A DNA stretch of 64,000 nucleotides from Streptomyces sp. Tue 6430 (GCA_021568835.1 JAKGSH010000010.1:1984001-2048000), one strand, 5' to 3'. Counted from the stretch's first letter, positions 35,539 through 45,081 are shown. A program made the numbers and translations. The notes: generated from the sequence alone by a model not told the origin.

Positions 35539-36785
35539 CCGACGATGTCCTTCCTCAAGTCCGCGAACGCCTCGTGGAAACCCGGGAAAGTCTTGCGGAC
35601 GCACCCCGGGTCGTCGAACGATATTCCGGGCGCGCGCAGCCCGGTCACCGCGAAGGACATGACGATGCGGTGGTCGCCGTACGACGTGATCTCGGCGGCC
35701 TCGGGGGCGGCGCCGGGGCGGATCTCGATCCAGTCGGGGCCCGTCGCCACGTCCACGCCCAGCCGGCGGAGGTTGTGCGCGCACGCCTCCAGGCGGTCGC
35801 ACTCCTTCACGCGCGTGTTGGCCACGTCCTCGATGCGGACCGGGCCGGAGGCGTAGGGGGCGATCGCGGCGAGGGTCGGCATGGTGTCGGAGACGTCCCG
35901 CATGTTGACGGTGAGGCCGCGGAGTTCGCCGGTGCCGCGCACGGTCGTGCGGTCCGCCCCGACCGTGACCCGCGCGCCCATCGCGCGCAGGACGTCCACG
36001 AAGCCCAGGTCGCCCTGGAGCGCGCCCGCGCCGAGACCCGGCACGGTCACCTCGGCGCCCGGCGTCACCGCGGCCGCCGCGAAGAAGTAGCTCGCCGTCG
36101 ACGCGTCCGGCTCGATCGCGTACGTCGTCGCCCGGTAGCCGCCCGGCGGGACGACGTAGGTGTCGCCCTCGCGGACCACCTCCACGCCGAACGCCCGCAT
36201 CATCGCGAGCGTGATCTCCACGTACGGTGCCGAGACCAGGTCGGTGACCGTGACGCGCAGGCCGGTGCGGGTGAGCGGGCCGAGCAGCAGCAGGGCGGTC
36301 AGGTACTGGGAGGACTGGCCGGCGTCCAGGACGACGTCCCCGCCCTCCACCCCCGCCGCGGCGACGGTCAGCGGGTGGTGCCCCTCCGCCTCCTCGTGCC
36401 GCAGGTCCACGCCCAGGTCGCGCAGGGCACGGGTCAGCGGCAGCAGGGGCCTGCGGCGCATCTGGGGGGAGGCGTCGAAGCGGTAGGTGCCGTGGCCGGC
36501 GGCGGCCAGCGTGGGCAGGAAGCGGGCGGTGGTGGCGCCGTCCCGGCAGTACACGTCGGCTTCGCGGACCGCGGGGCCCTGCGGGCGGCCGTCGACCTGC
36601 CAGGCGTCCGGGGTGCGGCCGACGCGGTAGCCGAGCCGTACGAGGCCCTCGGCGAATCCCTCGGTGTCGTCCGACCGCAGGGGCCGCCGGAGGGTGGTGA
36701 CCCCGTCGGCGGCCGCGGCGAGGAACAGGGCGCGGGCGGTGAGGGACTTGGAACCGGGAATGTCGACAAGGGCCATGCCCCGCAT
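35535..36785 (-). CDS. aroA: 3-phosphoshikimate 1-carboxyvinyltransferase paralogue (AroA-like)
   Basis: EPSP-synthase fold of 416 residues, which transfers enolpyruvate from PEP to shikimate 3-phosphate. Conserved blocks are PGSKSLTARALFLA, DDPGCVRKTFPGFHE and GDHRIVMSFAVTGL. Two motifs deviate. Asn of S-(L/I)-T-N-R is Ala17. The PEP loop, normally G-N-A-G-T-A-M-R, reads CRDGATTARF (residues 80-89), with Ala84 where most EPSP synthases have Gly96. Streptomycetes carry a housekeeping AroA elsewhere, so this is probably a secondary paralogue. Ala at that site is associated with glyphosate insensitivity. ATG 36785 or 36776 may be the start. The stop overlaps the acetyltransferase gene. Confidence 0.8.
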   Translation of the reverse strand: MRGMALVDIPGSKSLTARALFLAAAADGVTTLRRPLRSDDTEGFAEGLVRLGYRVGRTPDAWQVDGRPQGPAVREADVYCRDGATTARFLPTLAAAGHGTYRFDASPQMRRRPLLPLTRALRDLGVDLRHEEAEGHHPLTVAAAGVEGGDVVLDAGQSSQYLTALLLLGPLTRTGLRVTVTDLVSAPYVEITLAMMRAFGVEVVREGDTYVVPPGGYRATTYAIEPDASTASYFFAAAAVTPGAEVTVPGLGAGALQGDLGFVDVLRAMGARVTVGADRTTVRGTGELRGLTVNMRDVSDTMPTLAAIAPYASGPVRIEDVANTRVKECDRLEACAHNLRRLGVDVATGPDWIEIRPGAAPEAAEITSYGDHRIVMSFAVTGLRAPGISFDDPGCVRKTFPGFHEAFADLRKDIVG

Positions 36786-36960
36786 GATCCCGCCGGGGGT
36801 TGATCAGGGGTGGGGGTGTCCAAGGGGTGGACGGAGTGTCCACCGTGGCCGACCCACCCTCTCCGCCGCACCGGGGCCGGCGGCCGCCGTCATCGGCACG
36901 CCCCTCCGTTGCGCCGATGGCGGCCCCCACGCCGGCACCGTGCGCGTTCCCTTGACTGGC

Positions 36961-36999
36961 GGAAACTTCCCGGTTACTGCTGACGCGACGGAAGTTTCC
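36961..36999. promoter_or_regulatory. Inverted repeat upstream of the GH3 gene
   Basis: GGAAACTTCC (36961-36970) and GGAAGTTTCC (36990-36999) are exact reverse complements separated by 19 bases, in a locally AT-richer stretch 105-145 bases upstream of the GH3 start. This is a good candidate operator, perhaps for an RpiR/MurR-type amino-sugar regulator. The rest of the 36786-37104 gap holds only GGACCAC/GGACCGCTGGA-like repeats and a GGAAGGAG ribosome site. Confidence 0.55.
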
Positions 37000-37104
37000 T
37001 TCAGCGGATCGCCGGACCACCGGATCAACGGGCCGCAGGACCGCTGGACCACGGGACCACAGGACCGCTGGATCATCCCCGGATCGCCTCCGGAAGGAGC
37101 GCAC

Positions 37105-38918
37105 GTGCCCTCCAGACGTACCGTCCTGGCCGCCGGTGCCGGCCTCACCACCGCCCTCGCCACCGCACTCCCCCTCGGCGGCACCGCGCACGCCGATACC
37201 GCGCACGCGGGCGCCGACCGCCGCCTGCGCGCGCTGGTCTCCCGCATGTCGCTGGAGGAGAAGGTCGGCCAGGTCTTCGTCACCCGGGTGTACGGCCACT
37301 CGGCGACCGACCCCGACCCGGCCGACGCCGACGCCAACCTCGCCGAGCTCGGCGTGCGCACCGCCGCCGAGCTGATCGCCCGTTACCGCGTGGGCGGCGT
37401 CATCTACTTCACGTGGGCGCACAACACCCGCGACCCGCTCCGGATCGCGGACCTCTCCAACGGCATCCAGCGCGCGTCCCTCGCCCTGCCGCGCGGACTG
37501 CCGGTGCTGGTCTCCACCGACCAGGAGCACGGCATCGTCGCGCGCGTGGGCCGGCCGGCCACCCTGTTCCCGGGCGCGATGGCGATCGGCGCCGGGGGGT
37601 CGCGGTCCGACGCCCGCACCCTCGGCCGCGTCGCGGGCGCCGAACTGCGGGCGATGGGCGTCCGGCAGGACTACTCCCCCGTCGCCGACGTGAACGTCAA
37701 CCCGGCCAACCCGGTCATCGGCGTCCGCTCGTTCGGCGCGGACCCGCGGGCGGTGGCGGAACTGACCGCGGCGGAGATCCGCGGCTACCGCGCGGCCGGG
37801 GTGGCGGCGACCGCCAAGCACTTCCCCGGGCACGGCGACACCGCCGTCGACAGCCACTACGGCTTCCCCGTCATCACGCACACGCGCGAGGTGTGGGAGG
37901 CGCTGGACGCGGTGCCGTTCCGGGCGGCGATCGCGGCCGGTGTCGACGCGATCATGACCGCGCACATCCTGGTCCCGGCCCTGGACGCCTCGGGCGACCC
38001 CGCCACCCTCTCCCGGCCCGTCGTGACCGGCCTGCTGCGCGAACACCTCGGCTACGACGGGGTCGTGGTCACCGACGCGCTCGACATGGCGGGCGTGCGG
38101 ACGAAGTACGGGGACGACCGGGTGCCGGTGCTCGCGCTGAAGGCGGGCGTCGACCAGCTCCTCAACCCGCCGAAGCTGGACGTCGCCTGGAACGCCGTGC
38201 TGCGGGCCGTGCGGGACGGGGAGCTGACCGAGGCGCGGCTGGAGGAGTCGGTCCTGCGGATCCTGCGGCTGAAGGACCGCCTCGGCCTGCTCGCCGACCC
38301 GTACGTCGACCGGGAGCGGGTGGGGCGGACGGTCGGCACGAAGGCGCACCTCGCGACGGCCGACCGGATCGCCGCGCGGACGACGACCCTGCTGGTCAAC
38401 GAGGGTCCTGTGCTGCCGCTGTCGCCGCGCACGCACCGGCGGCTGCTGGTCGTGGGCGCCGACCCGGCGTCCCCCTCGGGCACCACGGGCCCGCCCACCG
38501 GGGTCCTCGCCGCCGCCCTCACCGAACTGGGGTTCACGGCGACGGCGCTGTCCACGGGCACGGCCCCGTCCGCGGCGGTGATCGCGCGCGCGGTGACGGC
38601 GGCGGGCGACGCGGACGCGGTGGTGGTGGCGACGTACAACGTCACCACGACGAGCCCGCAGAGGACGCTCGTCGGGCAACTCCTGGCCACCGGACGCCCG
38701 GTGGTCGCGGTGGCGGTCCGCAATCCGTACGACGTGGCCCAGTTGCCGTCCGTGCGGGCGTACCTGGCGTCCTACTCGTGGACCGACGTCGAACTGCGGG
38801 CCGCCGCGCGGGTGATCGCGGGGCCGCGGGGCCGCGGGGCCGACTGCCGGTGCCGGTGCAGCGCGCCGACGACCCGACCCGCGTGCTGTACCCGATCGGG
38901 CACGGCCTCTCCTACTGA
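37105..38918 (+). CDS. Secreted GH3 beta-N-acetylhexosaminidase (NagZ-like), with an apparent frameshift
   Basis: The corrected product has 604 residues. A Tat signal is evident (SRRTVLAAGAGLTTALATAL, then GGTAHA cleavage region). The GH3 domain carries the NagZ hallmark ATAKHFPGHGDTAVDSH, with the catalytic Asp/His dyad loop, and VTDALDMAGVR with the nucleophile Asp. The C-terminal domain ends DDPTRVLYPIGHGLSY. The literal frame breaks at GGGG 38820-38823; one more G joins ARVIAG to AAGPRGRLPVPVQ. GTG 37105 follows GGAAGGAG by six bases. It would release GlcNAc or muropeptide sugars outside the cell. An inverted repeat upstream suggests regulation. Confidence 0.84.
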
Positions 38919-38988
38919 CCGGGGCTCGACCGAGGCCTGAGCGGGGCCAGACCGGGGCCAGACCGGGGCCGCGGCAGGACGACACAGC

Positions 38989-39026
38989 ACGACGGCCGGC
39001 CGGCGGATGAGCCGGCCGGCCGTCGT
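38989..39026. terminator. Perfect 15-bp hairpin between convergent genes
   Basis: ACGACGGCCGGCCGG (38989-39003) pairs with CCGGCCGGCCGTCGT (39012-39026) over an eight-base loop. It separates the convergent GH3 and S37 peptidase genes and can serve both directions. Confidence 0.75.
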
Positions 39027-39092
39027 GGTCGGGCAGGGCGTCGTGGTCGGGCAGGCCCTCGTGGTCGGGCGAGGCGTCGTACGCGGGCCGCG
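39021..39092. repeat. 18-bp tandem repeat, about 3.5 copies
   Basis: CGTCGTGGTCGGGCAGGG at 39021 is repeated with small changes at 39039 and 39057 and partly at 39075. It directly abuts the stop of the leftward S37 gene (39098) and overlaps the 3' arm of the hairpin. Confidence 0.75.
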
Positions 39093-39097
39093 GGAGA

Positions 39098-40519
39098 CTA
39101 CGGACGCAGCGCCGGCTCGCGCTCCACGTCCCGGACGTCCAGCTTGGCGTCGAACTTCGCCAGCGGCCTGGCCGCGGCGGCGTTCTCCTGGACGGCGGCC
39201 GGGGCGACGCCCGCCCAGTCCAGGATGCGGGCCGTGGCGAGGGCCTTCTCGTCGGCGACGAGGCCGGCCACGTTCGCGCCGTGGTTCAGGCCGGGCGCGG
39301 TGAGGACGTAGGAGTCCTTCGCGCCCTGGCCGAGGCGGAACCGCTCGGCGCCCCACGGGTCGTTCTGGCCGTAGACGAACAGCATGTGGCGGGCGTTGTG
39401 CTTCACCCACGTGTCGACGTCGCGCATCGCCCACGGCTGGAACTTCATGGAGATGTCCCGGGGGACGAAGTTGCGCGGGGGCTGGTAGCCGTAGCGGACG
39501 TACTTCTTCTCGATGTGCGGGAAGTGGATGGTGGGCGCGCCGAGTTGGGTGCCCGCCTGGTAGTAGTACGGGGTGTACGGCGACAGGCCCTGGTCGGTGT
39601 AGAAGGAGAACCCGGAGATCGTGTCGATCGAGGTCCAGATCTCGTCGTCGGTCGCGTTCTTCGCGTCGGCGGGGATCGTGTCGCAGTCGGACAGCAGGCT
39701 GTACTGCCAGAAGCCCCACACGTAGTCGAGGACGACGGCCTCATAGGCGCGGTCCAGGCTGCCGATGGTGGTGAAGGTGTAGCCGTTCTCGGCGGCGTAG
39801 GCCTCGTACTTCTTCTCCAGCGCCTCGCGGCGCACCAGGGCCTCGCGCTGCACGGCGTTCAGGCGGTCGCGGCACTCCTTGGTGCCGACGGTCGCGAAGA
39901 AGCGGTCGTAGGCCGAGTCCTCGTCGTTCACCACGTCGTTGGGGGCGACGTACGCGACGACGCCGTCCATGTCGCGCGGGTAGAAGCGCTCGTAGTAGGT
40001 GGCCGTCATGCCGCCCTTGGAGCCGCCCGTGGAGATCCAGTTCTGCGGGTAGATCGCCTTCAGCGCCCGGAAGATGCGGTGCTGGTCGCTCGCGGCCTGC
40101 CAGATGTCCAGCTTGGACCAGTCGGCGGGGTCGGGGCGGGAGGGGGTGAAGAAGCGGTACTCCATGGAGACCTGGTTGCCGTCCACGATCTGGGTGGGCT
40201 CGCGGCGGCTGGGGTTCGTGGAGACGCTGTAGCCGCCGGTGTAGAAGACCGTCGGTCGGCTGACGTCCTTGTGCAGCACGGTGATCCGCTGCTGGAACGT
40301 GCCCTTGGAGGGGTGCCGGTGGTCCACCGGCTGGGTGTAGTTCAGGACGAAGTAGCGGTAGCCGGGGTACGGCTTCTCCTGGACCAGGCTCATGCCGGGT
40401 ACGGAGAGGAGCCGGTCTTTGATGTCCGCTTCCGGCTCGGCAGCGGTAGCTGCCCCGGCCGTGGTCAGCGTGCCGATGAGCACGGTGAACGCCAGCAGCC
40501 ATCTGAGCGCCTTGCGCAT
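39098..40519 (-). CDS. Secreted prolyl tri/tetrapeptidyl aminopeptidase (family S37)
   Basis: A 473-residue exopeptidase that removes proline-containing tri- or tetrapeptides from N-termini, as in Streptomyces mobaraensis PTP. A Sec signal peptide is present (RKALRWLLAFTVLIGTLTTA, cleavage after ATA). Catalytic motifs are ISTGGSKGGMTATYY (Ser), FVYGQNDPWGAERF (Asp) and APGLNHGANVAGL (His). Family landmarks PVDHRHPSKGTFQQRITVLH and VDGNQVSMEYRFFTPSRP are intact. ATG 40519 precedes the signal peptide. It is monocistronic, convergent with the GH3 gene, and probably serves extracellular peptide nutrition. Confidence 0.92.
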   Translation of the reverse strand: MRKALRWLLAFTVLIGTLTTAGAATAAEPEADIKDRLLSVPGMSLVQEKPYPGYRYFVLNYTQPVDHRHPSKGTFQQRITVLHKDVSRPTVFYTGGYSVSTNPSRREPTQIVDGNQVSMEYRFFTPSRPDPADWSKLDIWQAASDQHRIFRALKAIYPQNWISTGGSKGGMTATYYERFYPRDMDGVVAYVAPNDVVNDEDSAYDRFFATVGTKECRDRLNAVQREALVRREALEKKYEAYAAENGYTFTTIGSLDRAYEAVVLDYVWGFWQYSLLSDCDTIPADAKNATDDEIWTSIDTISGFSFYTDQGLSPYTPYYYQAGTQLGAPTIHFPHIEKKYVRYGYQPPRNFVPRDISMKFQPWAMRDVDTWVKHNARHMLFVYGQNDPWGAERFRLGQGAKDSYVLTAPGLNHGANVAGLVADEKALATARILDWAGVAPAAVQENAAAARPLAKFDAKLDVRDVEREPALRP

Positions 40520-40663
40520 GCGCGTGCACCCTCCCTGTGAGACAGATGTGCGCCGGAAGCTATCGGAGCAACACCCGTCACACCAGAGGGGATTGGCAAG
40601 TGGTGCGCATATCTGCCGGGATGTGACGGCAGGAAGGCGCCGGTCGGCCGGTGCCGGTGCCGG

Positions 40664-41053
40664 TCAGCACAGGATCCAGCCGGAGGTGTACGTCCCGCTG
40701 CCCACCGAGCCCGACACCCGCACGCAGCGGTGTCCGGCGTAGACCTCCACCGGCGGCGAACTACGGGTGTGCTTGCGCGACTTGCGCACGGCCACGTGGC
40801 CGCGCGCCTGCACGCCGACCGACACCGTCCGCTTCGTGCCGGGGTGCTTCTGGACGGTCACGGCACACACCCGGCCGCCGTTCCTGTAGACGAAGACGGA
40901 GCCGGTGGAGAACGACAGCATCCGCACCTGGCGGCCCGCGCAGGCGGCGGGCGCGGCCTGCGCGCTGCCCGGCGCCGCCACCGCGAACAGGAGGGACGCG
41001 GTCAGCACGGCCAGCCCCGCCCCCAGCCGTCGGCGTATCGCACCACTGTCCAC
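40664..41053 (-). CDS. Small secreted hypothetical protein
   Basis: A 129-residue protein with a Sec signal peptide (LGAGLAVLTASLLFAVAAPG, cleavage near SAQAAPA). The mature part of about 95 residues has four cysteines (ACAGRQ, GRVCAV, HRCVRV and the C-terminal WILC), probably forming two disulphides. It is rich in Val/Ser/Arg, suggesting a small beta domain. GTG 41053 is chosen because GGAGGGG lies nine bases upstream; in-frame codons extend another ten residues. No family is recognised. It lies alone between the S37 peptidase and ABC exporter genes. Confidence 0.65.
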   Translation of the reverse strand: MDSGAIRRRLGAGLAVLTASLLFAVAAPGSAQAAPAACAGRQVRMLSFSTGSVFVYRNGGRVCAVTVQKHPGTKRTVSVGVQARGHVAVRKSRKHTRSSPPVEVYAGHRCVRVSGSVGSGTYTSGWILC

Positions 41054-41138
41054 GGTCGTCGACCCCTCCCCCGTCCGCCGCACGCGCGGCCGTACAGGTG
41101 TACGGACGCAGGGCGTGTGCCGGATGGTTGCGCGACCG

Positions 41139-44100
41139 TCAGCGGGACGCGCCGACCGGCTCCTCCGGTTCCGCCTCGCCGACGAACGCCCGCCACAGCC
41201 CGGCGTACCGCCCGTCCCGCGCGAGCAGTTCCTCGTGCGTGCCGTCCTCGGCGACCCGGCCGTGGTCCATGACGACGACCCGGTCCGCGCGGGCCGCCGT
41301 GGTGAGCCGGTGAGCCACGATCAAGGTGGTGCGCGCGTGCGCGCTCGTCGAGGGGTGGTGGTCGGGCGACGGGCGGGCCGTACGGCGGCCCGCGACGCGG
41401 TCGGTGGCCTGGTTGACCAGGGCCTCCGTGGCCAGGTCCAGGGCGGCCGTCGCCTCGTCGAGGAGCAGGACGTCGGGGTCGACCAGCTCGGCGCGGGCCA
41501 GCGCGATCAGCTGCCGCTGCCCGGCGGAGAGGTTGCGGCCGCGCTCGGCGACCTCGTGGAGGTAGCCGCCGTCCAGGGTGGCGATCATCTCGTGCGCGCC
41601 GACCGCCCGCGCCGCCGCCTCCACCTCGGCGTCGGTGGCGTCGGGACGGCCATAGGCGATGGCGTCGCGGACGGTGCCGGGGAAGAGGTACGCCTCCTGC
41701 GGGACGACGCCCAGCCGGTGGCGGTACGACGTGAGGTCGAGGGTGCGCAGGTCCGTGCCGTCGACCAGCACCCGGCCGCTCGTGGGGTCGTAGAACCGGG
41801 CCACCAGCTTCACCAGGGTGGACTTGCCGGCGCCGGTCTCGCCGACGAACGCGACGGTCTGGCCGGCGGGGATGCTCAACGCGATGCCGGTCAGGGCCTC
41901 CTCGTCCTCGCCGTAGGTGAAGTGCACGTCCTCGAAGGTGATCTCGCCGCGCAGCGAGCCGACGCCGAGGGGTTCCTCGGCGGTCTTCGTGGACGTGGGC
42001 TCCTGGAGGAGTTCCCGGATGCGGCCCAGCGAGACCGTGGCCTGCTGGTAGCCGTCGAAGACCTGGGAGAGCTGCTGGACGGGCGCGAAGAACAGGTCGA
42101 TGTAGAGCAGGTACGCCACCAGCGCGCCGGTCGTCAGCGTCGCCGCGTCCACCCGGTGCGCGCCCACGATCAGGACGGCCGCGGCGGCGACCGAGGACAG
42201 CAGCTGGACGAAGGGGAAGTAGACCGAGATCAGCCACTGGCCGCGGATGCGGGCCCGGCGGTAGCCGTCGCTGCGCTCCGCGAACCGCGCCCCGCCGTCG
42301 CGCTCGCGCCGGAAGGCCTGCACGATCCGCAGTCCGGCGACCGACTCCTGGAGGTCGGCGTTGACCCCGGACACCCGCTCACGGGCGAGTTCGTACGCCT
42401 TCACGCTGGCCCGGCGGAAGAAGAAGGTGGCGAGGACCAGCGGCGGCAGGGTGGCGAAGACGACCAGGGCCAGCTGCACGTCGAGCACCAGCAGGGCCGC
42501 CATGATGCCGAAGAAGGTGACGACCGAGACGAACGCGGTGACCAGGCCGGTCTGCAGGAACGTCGACAGCGCGTCGACGTCCGTCGTCATCCTCGTCATG
42601 ATCCGGCCGGTCAGCTCGCGCTCGTAGTAGTCGAGGCCGAGCCGCTGGAGCTGGGCGAAGATCTTCAGGCGCAGGGCGTACAGGACGCGTTCGCCGGTGC
42701 GGCCGGTCATCCGGATCTCGGCGGTCTGCGCGACCCACTGGGCGAGCACGGCGAGCAGCGCGAGCAGGGAGGCGGTCCAGACGGCGCCCACGGCCATCCG
42801 GGTGACGCCGTCGTCGATGCCGTGCCGGATCATGACCGGCAGCAGCAGGCCCGTGCCGGCGTCCACGGCGACCAGGCCGAGGCTGGCCAGCAGCGGCAGC
42901 CCGAAGCCCCGCAGCAGCCGGCGCAGGCCGTAGGAGTCCTCGGCGGCGACCGCGCGGGTCTCGTCGACGTCGGGGACGTCCGTCGCCGGGGGCAGCGCCT
43001 CCACCTGTGCGAGCAGCTCGGGCGTGGCGGGCGTACCGGCGAGCGCGGTGTCCTTGCGCTCGCGGTCGCCCGTCCACAGCCGTGGGGTGACCCCGCGCTC
43101 GGCGTCGAACTCGGCGTCCAGCTCGTCCCTCACGGACGTGTCCTCGCCGGGCTCGGCGGGGCGGGCGTGGCCGGGCGAGACCCCGCCCAGCTCGTCCGGG
43201 TCGGTGAGCAGGCGGCGGTAGAGGGCCGAGCGCTCCTGGAGCTCCTCGTGGGTGCCGAGGTCGGCGAGCCGGCCGCCGTCGAGGACGGCGATGCGGTCGG
43301 CGAGGTTGAGGGTGGAGCGGCGGTGCGCGATGAGGAGGGTCGTACGGCCCTCCATGACCTGCTTCAGGGCCTCGTGGATCTCGTGCTCCACGCGCGCGTC
43401 CACCGCCGAGGTGGCGTCGTCGAGGACGAGCAGCCGCGGGTCGGTGAGGATCGCGCGGGCGAGCGCGACGCGCTGACGCTGGCCGCCGGAGAGGGTGAGG
43501 CCGTGCTCGCCGACCTTGGTGGCGTAGCCCTGGGGCAGCTCGGCGATGAACCGGTCGGCCTGGGCGGCGCGGGCGGCGGCCTCGATCTCCTCGTCGGTGG
43601 CGTCGGGACGGCCGTACGCGATGTTGGCGCGGACCGTGTCGGAGAACAGGAAGGAGTCCTCGGGCACCAGACCGATCGCGGCCCGCAACGAGTCCTGGGT
43701 CAGTTCGCGCACGTCGTGGCCGCCGACGAGGACGGCGCCGCCGGTGACGTCGTAGAAGCGCGGCAGCAGCAGGGAGACCGTGGACTTGCCGGAGCCGGAG
43801 GAGCCGACGACGGCGAGGGTCTCGCCGGCGCGGATCTCGAAGCTGAGCCCGTCCAGCACCGGGGTCACTCTGCCGGAGGCGTCGGCGTACCCGAAGGACA
43901 CGTCGTCGAACTCGACGGTCGCGGGCGCGTCGGCGGGCAGCGCCTTGGTGCCGTCCTCGATCGACGGCTCGGTGTCGATCAGCTCCAGGACGCGCTCGGT
44001 GCCCGCCCGGGCCTGCTGGGCGACGGTGAGGACCACGGCGAGCATGCGGACGGGGCCGACGAGCTGCGCGAGGTAGGTGGAGAAGGCGACGAAGGTGCCG

Positions 44101-44921
44101 AGGGTGATGTGCCCGTGCACGGCGAGCCAGCCGCCCACCGCGAGCATCGCGACCTGCCCGAGCGCGGGGACGGACTGCAGGGCCGGGGTGTAGCGCGCGT
44201 TGAAGCGGATCGTGCGCAGCCGCCCGGCGTAGAGCCGTCGGCCGACCTCGCGCAGCTTGCCGGTCTCCTGCTCCTCCTGCCCGAAGCCCTTCACCACCCG
44301 GACGCCGGTGACGGCGCCGTCGACCACGCCCGCGACGGCGGCGGCCTGCGCCTGCGCGTACCAGGTGGCCGGGTGCAGCCGGGTGCGGCTGCGTCTGGCG
44401 ATCACCCACAGGGCGGGGGCCACGGCCAGCGCGACCAGGGTGAGCGGCGGCGACAGCCAGGCCATGATCCCCAGGGAGATCAGGAACAGCAGGACGTTCC
44501 CGATGGTCATCGGGAGCATGAAGAGCAGGCCCTGGATGAGCTGGAGGTCGCTGGTCGCCCGGCCGACGACCTGCCCGGTGGACAGCTCGTCCTGGCGGCG
44601 GCCGTCGAGCCGGGTGATCGCCCCGTACATCTCGGTGCGCAGGTCGTGCTGGACGTCGAGGGCGAGCCGGCCACCGTAGTAGCGGCGGACGTAGGTGAGG
44701 GCGTAGACGATCACGGCCGCGCCGATCAGGGCGCCCGCCCAGGGCGCCATGTCACGGCTGTGGTCGCCGATCACGTCGTCGATGATCACCTTGGTGATCA
44801 GCGGGACCAGCGCCATGACGGCCATGCCGCCGAGGGAGGAGCCGAGGGCGAGGACCACGTCCGTCCGATGGCGCCACGCATAGCCCGCCAGTCGCCGTGC
44901 CCATCCCCGTTGCGCAGCCAC
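41139..44921 (-). CDS. Fused double ABC exporter (TMD-NBD-TMD-NBD)
   Basis: A 1260-residue chain containing both halves of an exporter usually encoded by two genes. The first half has a six-helix type IV exporter domain, Walker A VVGSSGSGKSTVSLL (about residue 375), signature LSGGQRQRVALARAI and LVLDDATSAVD. The second half repeats this with FVGETGAGKSTLVKL (about 1027), LSAGQRQLIALARAE and LLLDEATAALD. A roughly 17-residue Ser/His/Pro-rich insertion (RTARPSPDHHPSTSAHA) lies between the D-loop and the H-loop (TTLIVAHRL) of the second NBD. GTG 44921 follows GGAAGG by seven bases. Lipid, peptide or drug export is possible. Confidence 0.88.
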   Translation of the reverse strand: MAAQRGWARRLAGYAWRHRTDVVLALGSSLGGMAVMALVPLITKVIIDDVIGDHSRDMAPWAGALIGAAVIVYALTYVRRYYGGRLALDVQHDLRTEMYGAITRLDGRRQDELSTGQVVGRATSDLQLIQGLLFMLPMTIGNVLLFLISLGIMAWLSPPLTLVALAVAPALWVIARRSRTRLHPATWYAQAQAAAVAGVVDGAVTGVRVVKGFGQEEQETGKLREVGRRLYAGRLRTIRFNARYTPALQSVPALGQVAMLAVGGWLAVHGHITLGTFVAFSTYLAQLVGPVRMLAVVLTVAQQARAGTERVLELIDTEPSIEDGTKALPADAPATVEFDDVSFGYADASGRVTPVLDGLSFEIRAGETLAVVGSSGSGKSTVSLLLPRFYDVTGGAVLVGGHDVRELTQDSLRAAIGLVPEDSFLFSDTVRANIAYGRPDATDEEIEAAARAAQADRFIAELPQGYATKVGEHGLTLSGGQRQRVALARAILTDPRLLVLDDATSAVDARVEHEIHEALKQVMEGRTTLLIAHRRSTLNLADRIAVLDGGRLADLGTHEELQERSALYRRLLTDPDELGGVSPGHARPAEPGEDTSVRDELDAEFDAERGVTPRLWTGDRERKDTALAGTPATPELLAQVEALPPATDVPDVDETRAVAAEDSYGLRRLLRGFGLPLLASLGLVAVDAGTGLLLPVMIRHGIDDGVTRMAVGAVWTASLLALLAVLAQWVAQTAEIRMTGRTGERVLYALRLKIFAQLQRLGLDYYERELTGRIMTRMTTDVDALSTFLQTGLVTAFVSVVTFFGIMAALLVLDVQLALVVFATLPPLVLATFFFRRASVKAYELARERVSGVNADLQESVAGLRIVQAFRRERDGGARFAERSDGYRRARIRGQWLISVYFPFVQLLSSVAAAAVLIVGAHRVDAATLTTGALVAYLLYIDLFFAPVQQLSQVFDGYQQATVSLGRIRELLQEPTSTKTAEEPLGVGSLRGEITFEDVHFTYGEDEEALTGIALSIPAGQTVAFVGETGAGKSTLVKLVARFYDPTSGRVLVDGTDLRTLDLTSYRHRLGVVPQEAYLFPGTVRDAIAYGRPDATDAEVEAAARAVGAHEMIATLDGGYLHEVAERGRNLSAGQRQLIALARAELVDPDVLLLDEATAALDLATEALVNQATDRVAGRRTARPSPDHHPSTSAHARTTLIVAHRLTTAARADRVVVMDHGRVAEDGTHEELLARDGRYAGLWRAFVGEAEPEEPVGASR

Positions 44922-45019
44922 GCCGGTGCCTTCCGTCAGACCTGATCTTCCAGAAGGCACCAACATGCCGGGAAGCGGATTTCATCCCTCCGCAACAATT
45001 CCGGGGTCGCGGGCCGGAC

Positions 45020-45081
45020 GCGGACGCGCGGGAACGGGGTCGCGTGTCCCCCGCGGACGCGCGGGAACGGGGTCGCGTGTC
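45020..45081. repeat. 29-bp direct repeat, two copies
   Basis: The unit GCGGACGCGCGGGAACGGGG plus TCGCGTGTC occurs at 45020-45048 and 45053-45081 with four bases between. The second copy overlaps the stop codon of the leftward esterase gene (45080). It matches the recurring pattern of short tandem repeats just after stop codons in this window. Confidence 0.75.

Noticed and set aside
34906..38985. A 1359-codon open frame on the minus strand
   Set aside because: It is an antisense and out-of-frame reading over aroA and the GH3 gene; only its last 210 codons are a real acetyltransferase starting at 35538.
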